From positions 1-45,339 of the forward strand of contig CABUZX010000010.1 in assembly GCA_902496185.1 (NCBI GenBank): DNA of 45,339 bases. Reading direction: 5' to 3'. Position 1 is the stretch's first letter. Every line of letters begins with the position of its first letter. Under the pieces are notes generated by a model. The model searched no databases, was not told the origin of the DNA, and worked only from the letters and a program-made list of their open reading frames with translations. A program made the translations under genes and the position numbers. This document shows, piece after piece, positions 7,520 through 15,103 of this stretch. This stretch comes from an uncultured Subdoligranulum sp. GTDB taxonomy: Bacteria; Bacillota; Clostridia; Christensenellales; CAG-314.

Positions 7520-8266
7520 ATGAAAGACGTTACCGTTTTTTCCGTAATTGCAGGAATTATCGGAACAGGCGTAGGAGGACTGATAGGGCTATTATTTAAA
7601 AACAAGGACAACGTAGTGACAAGTTATGTACTTAATTTTTCTGCAGGAATAATGCTTTCCGTAGTGTTTTTTGAACTACTCCCCGAAGCCCTATCTATAC
7701 TTGACACAAAATACGGTAGTTTGGTCGTTATTCTCGGTATTGCAATAGGTATGACCACAATTTTTATCGTTGATTTTTTTATTGATAAAAACAAAAATCA
7801 TATCCAAACCCCTACTAGTAAAAACAAATTGCTATATAGTGGAATAATCATGATGATTGCCATTGCTTTGCATGACCTTCCCGAAGGTATAGCGCTTGGC
7901 AGTAGTGGCGCAACGGACATTAAAAAAGCACTGCCACTCGTCGTGTTGTTGGCGTTACATAATATCCCCGAAGGTATGGCAATATCTTTACCACTTGCAA
8001 AAGGCGGGATAAAAAGCTGGCTTGCTTGTTTTTTATCCTTTGTAAGTGGCGCAGTAACCGTAATAGGCGCTGTTTTGGGCTTTGTTTTAGGCAATATCTC
8101 CACCGTTGCAATTTCGGCATGTTTAAGCCTTGCAAGCGGTGCAATGTTGTACGTAACCTTTGTGGAAATCTTACCGCAGGCTTATTACCTATCAACGGAG
8201 CGAAATTCGATATTGTTTGTACTTTTTGGAATACTTATAGGCTTGCTTACCGTTTGCGCATTATAA
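7520..8266 (+). CDS. ZIP family divalent metal transporter
   Basis: 248-residue polytopic membrane protein of the ZIP family (zinc or another divalent metal, inward). The two signature metal-site helices are present: HDLPEGIALG and, about 40 residues on, HNIPEGMAISLPL. About eight hydrophobic segments alternate with short loops, and a charged cytoplasmic loop rich in Lys/Asn (DKNKNHIQTPTSKNK) separates helices 3 and 4. The ATG at 7520 has an AAGGAG ribosome site. Closest in type to the bacterial ZupT/GufA group. It is transcribed alone, divergently from the small gene at 7193 and convergently with pckG. No metal regulator is directly adjacent. Confidence 0.93.
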   Translation: MKDVTVFSVIAGIIGTGVGGLIGLLFKNKDNVVTSYVLNFSAGIMLSVVFFELLPEALSILDTKYGSLVVILGIAIGMTTIFIVDFFIDKNKNHIQTPTSKNKLLYSGIIMMIAIALHDLPEGIALGSSGATDIKKALPLVVLLALHNIPEGMAISLPLAKGGIKSWLACFLSFVSGAVTVIGAVLGFVLGNISTVAISACLSLASGAMLYVTFVEILPQAYYLSTERNSILFVLFGILIGLLTVCAL

Positions 8267-8278
8267 ACAGCCAACAAA

Positions 8279-8308
8279 AAAAACAGCAAATTAATTTGCT
8301 GTTTTTTT
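8279..8308. terminator. bidirectional terminator between ZIP gene and pckG
   Basis: Perfect palindrome AAACAGCAAATT / AATTTGCTGTTT followed by T8 on the plus strand and by a T-rich run on the minus strand. It serves the convergent ZIP and pckG genes. Confidence 0.88.
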
Positions 8309-8323
8309 TGTTAGTTTATTTTT

Positions 8324-10090
8324 TTATCTACTTAATCTTTGTTTTAAGGCGTCCAACTCTTCTCTTAATGCCTTGGGGAGTTTGTCTCCAAACTTTTTGT
8401 AATGTTCTTCAATAGACTCTGCCTCCGCCTGCCATTGTTGTTGGTCTACGTCAAGCAATTTTTCCAAAGTTTCTTGAGTGACGTTTGTGCCCGTCAAATC
8501 TATATCCTTTGCATAAGGAACGTATCCTATAGGCGTTTCCTTTGCGTCCACAGTTTCTTCGCATCTATCGATAATCCAATCGAGAACACGCAAATTGTCA
8601 CCGAATCCCGGCCACATAAACTTGCCGTTTTCGTCCAAGCGGAACCAGTTTACGTTAAAGATTTTTGGAGCGTCTTTGACTTGTTTGCCCATATTCAACC
8701 AATGTTGAAAATAGTCACTCATATTATATCCGCAGAAAGGCAACATTGCCATAGGGTCTCTTCTCAAAACGCCTACAGCGCCCGTTGCCGCTGCCGTTGT
8801 TTCGCTCGCCATTACGCTACCTACAAATACGCCGTGTTGCCAGTTACGTGATTGATAAACCAGCGGAACGGTTTTTGCGCGTCTGCCACCGAAAATAAAT
8901 GCGGAAATTTTTACGCCTTCGCCCGTATTAAATTTATCACTCAAACACGGACAATTTTGTGTCGGAGCAGTAAAACGACTGTTGGGATGAGCGCCCTTTT
9001 CGCCACTATCTGCAGTCCACGGTTGTCCCTTCCAGTTGATTGCGTGTTTTGGAGCTTCGCCGAGACCTTCCCACCATACGGTGTTGTCGTCGGTATTAAG
9101 CACTACGTTGGTAAATATAGTATTTTTTCTCGTTGTTTCTAAAGCGTTGGGATTGCTCTTGCTGTTTGTGCCGGGAGCAACGCCGAAAAAGCCGTTTTCC
9201 GGATTGACTGCGTACAACGCGCCGTCGTCCCCTTTACGAATCCAAGCTATATCGTCGCCAACCGTTTCAATCTTGTAGCCTTTACGTTGATAACCCTCCG
9301 GAGGAATAAGCATTGCAAGATTTGTCTTTCCGCAAGCGGAAGGGAAAGCGGCACAAATATAGCGCGTTTTTCCGTCAGGTTTGGTAAGTCCCAATATCAA
9401 CATATGTTCTGCAAGCCAGCCTTCGTCTCTCGCAAGGCAACTTGCAATACGCAAGGCAAAACATTTTTTACCCAAAAGAACGTTTCCGCCGTATCCGCTA
9501 TTGACCGACCATATTGCGTTGTCCTGCGGAAAATGACAAATATATCTAAGTTCTTCATCAAGTTGCGCTTTGCTGTGCAAACCGCGTATAAAGTCGCTTT
9601 TGTCTGCAAGATTATCTAAAATATCCTTGCCCACTCTCGTCATAATACGCATACTAAGCACGACGTAAATACTATCGGTGATTTCTATACCGATTTTTGC
9701 AAACGGCGTACCAACCTTGCCCATACTGTAAGGTATAACGTACATTGTGCGTCCCTTCATACTACCGTCAAAAATATTCTCCAACTTTTTGTAAGCTTCC
9801 TGCGGGGCCATCCAATTGTTGGTTGGACCTGCGTCTTTTTGCTCGGGGCAACAAATAAAAGTACGACCTTCTACGCGCGCTACGTCGTTTAACGCCGAGC
9901 GATGAAGATAACAACCCGGCAATAATTGCTGATTGAGTTTAATAAACTCGCCCGTTTTAAGCGCTTCTTGAAGCAACTCGTCGTAAAGTTTTTCGCTTCC
10001 GTCAATCCAAACGGTTTTGTCGGGCTTGCAAAGAGCAATTGCCTCGTCAACAAATTTGAGTACGTGAGTGTTCATGGTAATGTTTTGCAT
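8324..10090 (-). CDS. pckG: phosphoenolpyruvate carboxykinase (GTP)
   Basis: 588-residue cytosolic enzyme interconverting oxaloacetate + GTP with phosphoenolpyruvate + GDP + CO2. In anaerobes it often runs in the carboxylating direction. The GTP-class signature P-loop FPSACGKTNLAML is present, where the Cys distinguishes it from the ATP class, as are GDDIAWI, the NPENGFFGVAPGT segment and the GGRRAKTVPLVYQS motif. Length matches the GTP-dependent family (about 590-620). The ATG at 10088-10090 has a GGGAGAG ribosome site. A consensus promoter lies just upstream with a hairpin in the short leader. The gene is monocistronic, ending at the bidirectional terminator. Confidence 0.96.
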   Translation of the reverse strand: MQNITMNTHVLKFVDEAIALCKPDKTVWIDGSEKLYDELLQEALKTGEFIKLNQQLLPGCYLHRSALNDVARVEGRTFICCPEQKDAGPTNNWMAPQEAYKKLENIFDGSMKGRTMYVIPYSMGKVGTPFAKIGIEITDSIYVVLSMRIMTRVGKDILDNLADKSDFIRGLHSKAQLDEELRYICHFPQDNAIWSVNSGYGGNVLLGKKCFALRIASCLARDEGWLAEHMLILGLTKPDGKTRYICAAFPSACGKTNLAMLIPPEGYQRKGYKIETVGDDIAWIRKGDDGALYAVNPENGFFGVAPGTNSKSNPNALETTRKNTIFTNVVLNTDDNTVWWEGLGEAPKHAINWKGQPWTADSGEKGAHPNSRFTAPTQNCPCLSDKFNTGEGVKISAFIFGGRRAKTVPLVYQSRNWQHGVFVGSVMASETTAAATGAVGVLRRDPMAMLPFCGYNMSDYFQHWLNMGKQVKDAPKIFNVNWFRLDENGKFMWPGFGDNLRVLDWIIDRCEETVDAKETPIGYVPYAKDIDLTGTNVTQETLEKLLDVDQQQWQAEAESIEEHYKKFGDKLPKALREELDALKQRLSR

Positions 10091-10101
10091 GGTTCTCTCC
10101 C

Positions 10102-10124
10102 AAAAATTGCAAAAAGCAATTTTT
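10102..10124 (-). promoter_or_regulatory. hairpin in the pckG leader
   Basis: 9-bp stem AAAAATTGC / GCAATTTTT with a 5-base loop, lying between the -10 box and the ribosome site. The predicted start point (about 10122) falls inside its first arm, so the mRNA would begin with a stem-loop. It could also act as the terminator of the upstream nucleotidyltransferase gene. Confidence 0.5.
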
Positions 10125-10128
10125 TTTT

Positions 10129-10157
10129 ATTTTAGTACTTTATTACGATTGTGTCAA
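10129..10157 (-). promoter_or_regulatory. promoter of pckG
   Basis: Consensus TTGACA (10152-10157), a 17-base spacer and TAAAAT (10129-10134) on the minus strand. It starts 9 bases after the upstream gene's stop codon. Confidence 0.85.
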
Positions 10158-10165
10158 CCCTTTTT

Positions 10166-10885
10166 TCAAAATGAAAAATAATTAAAAGCATTTTTATATC
10201 CTTCGGGACTGCCAACGTCAAAACGTTTGCCGTTAAGCATACGAGCGTATACCTGATTTTTGGCAAAAAGTACGTTTAAGGCGTCCGTCAAACGCAATTC
10301 GCCACCAACGAAAGAAATTTGTTTAAGGCAATCAAAAATTCTGCCGTCCAACAAAAACCTTCCCACCAACGCCAAAGGCGCAGATGCAAAATCACGATTT
10401 TGCGGTTTTTCTTCTATTACTTGCGCCACTCCATTTGCCGTTTGTAAAATTCCGTACATACACGCGTTTTTGGGCTTTACTTTTTTCACCCCTACGGAAA
10501 TTCCGTTAAGTTTTGAAAGCTGTAAAAACGCATTTTGTGAAAAAACTTCGTCGCAATTAGCCAAAAAGAACCTGTCCTTTTTGCAAAACTCTTCCGCGCA
10601 AAGTAAAGCGTTGCCACTACCTATGGGTTTTTGTTGACAAACGAAAGTAAACTCAACGTTTTTAAAGGTATCGTCGTTTTTTGAACAATAATCAAAATAA
10701 TCCGGCAAAGGTGAATCGGGAGCGACGACAAAACAAAGCTTTGTTGCTCCGGACTCTATACACTCTTGAGCTACAACCTGCGCCGCCGTCTTCATCCCCA
10801 AAGGCAACAAGGCTTTGGGAATACATCTTGTAAGGGGCAACATCCTTTTACCTAATCCCGCAGTAAGTATTACGGCTTTTTGCAT
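10166..10885 (-). CDS. sugar-1-phosphate nucleotidylyltransferase (GalU-like)
   Basis: 239-residue nucleotidyl transferase that would make an NDP-sugar from a sugar 1-phosphate and NTP. Seen: the nucleotide loop TAGLGKRMLPLTRCIPKALLP (residues 8-28, listed as a landmark), the metal Asp in LANCDEVF, GGELRLTDAL, and the GKRFDVGSPEGYKNA ending typical of GalU. It is shorter than GalU (about 290). It follows by one base a gene encoding just the acetyltransferase half of GlmU, so together they could make UDP-GlcNAc. The signature resembles GalU more than the GlmU N-domain, so UDP-glucose or another NDP-sugar remains possible. The ribosome site TAGGAGGTAAATAAT overlaps the end of the upstream gene. 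Confidence 0.82.
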   Translation of the reverse strand: MQKAVILTAGLGKRMLPLTRCIPKALLPLGMKTAAQVVAQECIESGATKLCFVVAPDSPLPDYFDYCSKNDDTFKNVEFTFVCQQKPIGSGNALLCAEEFCKKDRFFLANCDEVFSQNAFLQLSKLNGISVGVKKVKPKNACMYGILQTANGVAQVIEEKPQNRDFASAPLALVGRFLLDGRIFDCLKQISFVGGELRLTDALNVLFAKNQVYARMLNGKRFDVGSPEGYKNAFNYFSF

Positions 10886-10886
10886 A

Positions 10887-11543
10887 TTATTTACCTCCTA
10901 TATAACGGTTTGCCGTGTTGGGTTTGATTGTTTCACGCGTGCGACCTATTACAAAATCGTCCTGTTTCGTGTCCTTTGTAACGGTCGTTCCACAGGCAAT
11001 AAAACAGTTGTCTGCAATATTTAAAGGCGCTACGAGATTGCAATTGCACCCTACGAATACGTTATCGCCAACGTTAGTTTTGTGCTTGACCTTTCCGTCG
11101 TAATTGACAAAAATCACACCACAACCGATATTACAATTTTTGCCTACCGTAGCGTCTCCCACGTAAGCAAGATGACTTGCTTTCGAACCTTTTGATAAAG
11201 TACTGTTTTTGAGTTCTACAAAGTTACCAACTCTGCAATCATCCTCGACAAAAGCGTTTTGTCTTAAATGCGCAAATGGTCCAACCGTAGTATTTTGTCC
11301 CACAATGCTATCTGTTATTCTGCTTGAACGTACTTCCACGCCGTCTTTGATTACTGCGTTTTTTAGATAGCTGAAACTACCTATCGTACAATTGCCACCT
11401 ATTACGGTGTCTCCAAGCAAAACACAAAACGGTTCTATTATCGTATCGCCTCCTATCCTTACCGATTCGTCAATATAGACCGTTTCCCTTTGCAAAATTT
11501 TTATCCCATTATTAGTAAGTTTTTGAAAAAATTCTTCCGTCAT
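10887..11543 (-). CDS. stand-alone GlmU-type acetyltransferase (left-handed beta-helix)
   Basis: 218 residues matching only the C-terminal half of bifunctional GlmU, from the linker helix (NNGIKILQRETVYIDESVRIGG region) through the hexapeptide-repeat helix. GlmU residues for acetyl transfer from acetyl-CoA to GlcN-1-phosphate are conserved: the HLR Arg (94), ELK Lys (112), catalytic His (124) in KASHLAYVGDA, Tyr127, Asn138 and the NYDG loop (147-150) with the following Lys. The N-terminal uridyltransferase domain is missing; a separate GalU-like nucleotidyltransferase begins one base downstream. This is not a frameshifted glmU, because the gene order is reversed relative to the domain order. 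The start ATG has an AGGGG ribosome site. Confidence 0.88.
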   Translation of the reverse strand: MTEEFFQKLTNNGIKILQRETVYIDESVRIGGDTIIEPFCVLLGDTVIGGNCTIGSFSYLKNAVIKDGVEVRSSRITDSIVGQNTTVGPFAHLRQNAFVEDDCRVGNFVELKNSTLSKGSKASHLAYVGDATVGKNCNIGCGVIFVNYDGKVKHKTNVGDNVFVGCNCNLVAPLNIADNCFIACGTTVTKDTKQDDFVIGRTRETIKPNTANRYIGGK

Positions 11544-11618
11544 TTTTGCACCCCTTTTTTGTTTTTTATTTTTTTCCGTATAATATATGCGGTTTGTTGA
11601 GTAAAGTTTTACGGTTTG

Positions 11619-11647
11619 TTTACTTTTTGAATAAATTGGTATATAAT
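11619..11647 (+). promoter_or_regulatory. promoter of the nadE operon
   Basis: TTTACT (11619-11624), a 17-base spacer and TATAAT (11642-11647), 70 bases before the nadE ATG. Confidence 0.7.
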
Positions 11648-11716
11648 AAAAGTCAAGATAGACTAAATATTAAAAATTATAGCCTACCATTCGTACCAAA
11701 AAAGGAAAAATACACA

Positions 11717-12451
11717 ATGAGAGATTACGCAAAAGAAACTCAACTGCGAGTTGAGTGGCTAAAACAAAAAATGACTCAAGCAAATGCAAGCGGTTTTGTT
11801 TTTGGCAACAGCGGCGGCAAGGACTGCGCGCTGGTAGGAATATTATGCAAAATAGCGTGCAAAAAAACCATAGGCGTCATTATGCCTTGCCAAAGCAAGC
11901 AAAACTATACTACGGATACCCAAGACGCCTTGCTTGTTTCCAAACAATTTGATATAGAAGTACGTCGAGTGGATTTGACAGAAACAAAACAAACCCTACT
12001 GTCGGCTTTATCGGGACAAACCAATCCCGATTATACCGCAAAAGGCGCTTTTGCAAATATAAATCCGAGACTCAGAATGACTACCCTATACACCATAGCT
12101 CAAACGGAAAACTGTTTGGTCATAGGCACGGGCAACAGAAGCGAAATTGCCTTGGGATACTTTACCAAATGGGGAGACGGCGGATACGACGCCAACCCCA
12201 TAGGTGACCTTACCGTAAGGGAAGTTTACGAATTTTTGGAATTTTTAAACGCTCCCATCTCAATTCGCACAAAAAAACCTTCCGCAGGGCTGTGGGAAGG
12301 ACAAACCGACGAGCAGGAACTGGGCTTGACTTATGACGAAGTGGACGAATATCTCTTAAACGGCAACGGTACGCCACAATTAAAGCAACGCGTTGACAAC
12401 GCAACAAAAAACACTCGCCACAAGCGAGCGTTGACTATTTATCCCGACTAA
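11717..12451 (+). CDS. nadE: NH3-dependent NAD(+) synthetase
   Basis: 244-residue adenine-nucleotide alpha hydrolase that amidates nicotinic acid adenine dinucleotide to NAD+ with ATP and ammonia. The pyrophosphate loop NSGGKDCALV (residues 31-40), the GTGNRSEIALGYFTKWGDGG motif and the substrate loop KPSAGLWEGQTDEQELG are all present. There is no glutaminase domain, so it uses free ammonia. The frame is open for 57 codons further upstream, but that stretch is hydrophobic, covers the promoter and lacks family similarity. The ATG at 11717 follows AAAGGAAAAATACACA and matches the usual start. A flavoprotein gene follows after 4 bases, indicating an operon. Confidence 0.94.
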   Translation: MRDYAKETQLRVEWLKQKMTQANASGFVFGNSGGKDCALVGILCKIACKKTIGVIMPCQSKQNYTTDTQDALLVSKQFDIEVRRVDLTETKQTLLSALSGQTNPDYTAKGAFANINPRLRMTTLYTIAQTENCLVIGTGNRSEIALGYFTKWGDGGYDANPIGDLTVREVYEFLEFLNAPISIRTKKPSAGLWEGQTDEQELGLTYDEVDEYLLNGNGTPQLKQRVDNATKNTRHKRALTIYPD

Positions 12452-12455
12452 AATT

Positions 12456-13328
12456 ATGAAATATCAAATTATCGTAATAGGCGCAGGCCCTGCAGGGCTT
12501 TCCGCAGCAATAAACGCAAAAATACTCCGACAAAACGTATTGCTTGTCGGTGATACTTTTGGCTCTCAAAAAACGGAAATTGCCCCAAAAGTTTTAAATT
12601 ATCTCGGAATACCCGACGTTGACGGCAAAACCTTAAATCAAGCGTTTGTCCAACACGCCAAACAACTGCAAGTAGAATTTTTGCAAAAAAAGGTTCACGG
12701 CGTCTACAAAAACGGAAAACAATTTATGGTGGACGTGGGCGGTGACTTTTTGTACGCCGACAGCGTAATACTATCAACGGGCGTTTCTTCCATCCCCTCT
12801 ATCCAAAATGAAGAAAAGTTTTTGGGCAAGGGCGTCAGTTATTGCGCGACTTGCGACGCGCCTTTACTCAAAGACAAAACGGCTTGCGTGATAGGCTACG
12901 ACGAGGAAAGTATCGTAGAAGCAAACTATATTTCGGAAATTTGCAAAAAAGTTTATTTTTTGCCTATGAAGGATTTAAAAACCAGCCTTAACGGCACAAT
13001 AGAAGTTTTGCAAAATAAACCCGTTTCATTTGAAGGCGACGCCGACGGCAGAGCAAAAACACTCACTACCGACAAAGGTGAAATTTTAGCAGACGGATTT
13101 TTCGTATTAAAACCCCTGTCCGCCACCACTCTTGCGCCGGGGCTGACTGCCGACGGAAACCACGTCAAAGCCGACAAAAAAGGCAAAACAAATATAGACG
13201 GACTTTTCGTTGCGGGTGACATTACGGGCGCGCCTTACAAGTACCAAAAGAGCGCAGGCGAAGGTCTTGTGGCGGCTTTTTCGGCTTATGAGTATTTGCT
13301 CGACTTAAACAAAAATCCCCAACAATAG
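12456..13328 (+). CDS. thioredoxin reductase-like flavoprotein lacking the NADPH motif
   Basis: 290-residue protein with the thioredoxin reductase layout: an N-terminal FAD loop IGAGPAGLSAA (8-18), the redox pair CATC (Cys130, Cys133) in SYCATCDAP, and the C-terminal FAD motif GLFVAGDITGAPYKYQKSAGEG. The central domain, which normally binds NADPH through GGGDSAxEEA and HRRxxxR, is degenerate: here it reads VIGYDEESIVEA (145-156) followed by VYFLPMKDLK, with no Arg pair. This loss is known in clostridial ferredoxin-dependent flavin thioredoxin reductases, so I infer electron input from ferredoxin rather than NADPH. It lies 4 bases after nadE. Confidence 0.85.
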   Translation: MKYQIIVIGAGPAGLSAAINAKILRQNVLLVGDTFGSQKTEIAPKVLNYLGIPDVDGKTLNQAFVQHAKQLQVEFLQKKVHGVYKNGKQFMVDVGGDFLYADSVILSTGVSSIPSIQNEEKFLGKGVSYCATCDAPLLKDKTACVIGYDEESIVEANYISEICKKVYFLPMKDLKTSLNGTIEVLQNKPVSFEGDADGRAKTLTTDKGEILADGFFVLKPLSATTLAPGLTADGNHVKADKKGKTNIDGLFVAGDITGAPYKYQKSAGEGLVAAFSAYEYLLDLNKNPQQ

Positions 13329-13420
13329 GCAAGTAAGGGCGTCAAACAACACAACAAAAATCAAACGACGCAATTTTTTAAATATAACGCGTAAAAAATA
13401 TAAAAAAATGGACAAATACT

Positions 13421-14722
13421 ATGGATAAAAATTCTCAAAAAAAATATCTTTTGGCGGTTTCGGGAGGCGTGGACAGTATGGTTATGCTCCATATGTTTTT
13501 AAATTCTTTGCCGACGCAAAGTTTTGCCGTTGTTTCCGTCAACCACAATCTTCGTCCCGAGGGAGCTTTTGATTGCAACTTTGTTAAACAATACTGTCAA
13601 GAAAACAACGTGGTCTTTTTTGCCAAAAACGTAAACGTGACGGAACACGCCTTGCAAAACAAACTCAGTATCGAAACTTCTGCAAGACAGTTGCGCTATC
13701 AAGCGATAGAAGAAGTTGCCGATACTTACGGCTACGATACTATTTGCCTTGCTCACCACGCCGAGGACAACGCCGAAACGGTTTTACTCCACCTTGCGCG
13801 AGGTGGCGGATTGAGGGGTGTTTCCGGCATACGCCGTCGTCAAGGCAGATTTTTCCGTCCACTACTTAAACTAACCAAAGAAGAAATTTTACAATACGCC
13901 CATTCACACAATCTCCCTTACGTCGTAGACCAGACCAACGCCGACATAATTTACAAACGTAACCTTGTGCGACACGAAGTTTTGCCAAGATTAAAGGAAA
14001 TTAACCCAAGCGTCATACAATCAATAAATTCTTTTGCCACTCTTGCGCAACAGGAAGATGACTTTTTGGACGGCTTAGCAGATATGACCTGCGTAAGTTT
14101 CCAGCAAAACAACATGACTGCCACTATTGACCTTGACAAATTCAATAATCTTCATACTGTTTTAAAGGCAAGGGTATTGCGCAAAACAATGCGCGCGCTA
14201 AACTACTACAAAGACGTAGAACAACGCCACCTTGTCAACGTAATCAATCTTACAAAAACCACCAACGGTGAAACTCAAATAAATTTACCTTTTGGATTGA
14301 TTGCAAGACGTACCTATAATTTTCTGACTATTTGCCCGCAAACACAGCAAGAACAAAAATTATTAAACTTGCAATTGCCTTTTGTTGTCGGCGAATTTGA
14401 ATTTGACAAATTTACGATAGGCGTTTTTACCGCGCCACCCGACAATCTACCCTACTTAATGGTAGATGCAGACAAAATTCCTAAAGGCGCCGTCATAAGA
14501 ACACGCAAAGCAGGAGACCGTTTTGCAAAATTCGGCTCGGGCGAAAAAAAGCTAAAAGATTATTTGATTGACGCAAAAGTTCCACAACACGTACGAGACT
14601 TGATACCTATCGTTGCCTACGACAATACCGTGTACGCCGTGTTTGGACAGGAAATAAGCCAAAAAGCCAAAATAACGGACACAACCAAAAACGTTTTATA
14701 TCTTGCAATAAGCAACAACTGA
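13421..14722 (+). CDS. tilS: tRNA(Ile)-lysidine synthase
   Basis: 433-residue N-type ATP pyrophosphatase that attaches lysine to C34 of the CAU-anticodon tRNA-Ile, letting it read AUA. The P-loop SGGVDSMVML is at residues 14-23. It is followed by NHNLRPEG, the AHHAEDNAETVLLHLARGGGLRGVSG signature around residues 108-133 (listed as a landmark), and a C-terminal domain with AVIRTRKAGDRF and LKDYLIDAKVP. Length is normal for the long TilS type. The ATG at 13421 is favoured because an upstream ATG runs into a stop at once; the ribosome site is weak (GGA). It follows the flavoprotein by 92 bases. Confidence 0.95.
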   Translation: MDKNSQKKYLLAVSGGVDSMVMLHMFLNSLPTQSFAVVSVNHNLRPEGAFDCNFVKQYCQENNVVFFAKNVNVTEHALQNKLSIETSARQLRYQAIEEVADTYGYDTICLAHHAEDNAETVLLHLARGGGLRGVSGIRRRQGRFFRPLLKLTKEEILQYAHSHNLPYVVDQTNADIIYKRNLVRHEVLPRLKEINPSVIQSINSFATLAQQEDDFLDGLADMTCVSFQQNNMTATIDLDKFNNLHTVLKARVLRKTMRALNYYKDVEQRHLVNVINLTKTTNGETQINLPFGLIARRTYNFLTICPQTQQEQKLLNLQLPFVVGEFEFDKFTIGVFTAPPDNLPYLMVDADKIPKGAVIRTRKAGDRFAKFGSGEKKLKDYLIDAKVPQHVRDLIPIVAYDNTVYAVFGQEISQKAKITDTTKNVLYLAISNN

Positions 14723-14741
14723 GCTTATTTTTATTTTACAA

Positions 14742-14773
14742 AGATGAGATACTTCGTTTAGCTCAGTATGACA
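14742..14773. repeat. REP-like imperfect palindrome
   Basis: The segment contains GAGATACTTCGTTTAG followed by CTCAGTATGACA, with inverted ends ATACT / AGTAT. It strongly resembles a dispersed intergenic repeat seen in many bacterial genomes (consensus like GAGATTCTTCGCTTCG then CTCAGAATGACA). Only one copy occurs in this window, so its repeat nature is inferred. Confidence 0.5.
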
Positions 14774-14780
14774 AAACAGC

Positions 14781-14818
14781 AAAAAAAGTACCTTTTGGAA
14801 AATCCAAAAGGTACTTTT
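14781..14818. terminator. terminator between tilS and the DUF1858 gene
   Basis: 15-bp perfect stem (14785-14799 with 14803-14817) and a 3-base loop. A T7 run follows on the minus strand, so it mainly ends the DUF1858 gene. It can also stop tilS transcription. Confidence 0.9.
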
Positions 14819-14835
14819 GATTTGCAGTCTAAAAA

Positions 14836-15030
14836 TTAAGCTTTGCAAGCTTCATTAAGTTTTTCAATCATTTCGTCAACGTCAATACCGTGATGAACCG
14901 CTGCTTCTGCCACAGTTTCACCGTGAGCGGCAAGGCAACCAATACAACCCATATTGTAGGATGCAAAAACGTTTGCAGTATTGCGGTTGGTTTGCAAAAC
15001 TTCCATAATTGTCATATCTTTTGTTATCAT
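14836..15030 (-). CDS. DUF1858 redox-disulfide domain protein
   Basis: 64-residue single-domain protein of the hybrid-cluster-protein-associated redox disulfide family (DUF1858). The pattern TKDMTIMEVLQTNRNTANVF, then the CxxC pair in NMGCIGCLAA, then the helix ETVAEAAVHHGID is characteristic. Two cysteines at the tip of a short helical fold are thought to form a redox disulfide or metal site; the partner here is unknown and no hybrid cluster protein is in the window. The ATG at 15028-15030 has an AAGGAGAT ribosome site. It is followed by a strong terminator. Confidence 0.9.
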   Translation of the reverse strand: MITKDMTIMEVLQTNRNTANVFASYNMGCIGCLAAHGETVAEAAVHHGIDVDEMIEKLNEACKA

Positions 15031-15103
15031 AATAATATCTCCTTTTTTTGTGATTTTTTTATCTTTTGATTTTATTGTTTTTAGTTTTTGCGAAATTTAT
15101 TCG

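Noticed and set aside
10166..11543. Frameshifted glmU as explanation for the two adjacent genes
   Set aside because: The acetyltransferase part comes first in transcription order, opposite to the domain order in GlmU, and each gene has its own start and ribosome site.
11546..11716. A 57-codon N-terminal extension of nadE
   Set aside because: The stretch contains the promoter, is hydrophobic and unlike NadE; the ATG at 11717 has a ribosome site and the family start.
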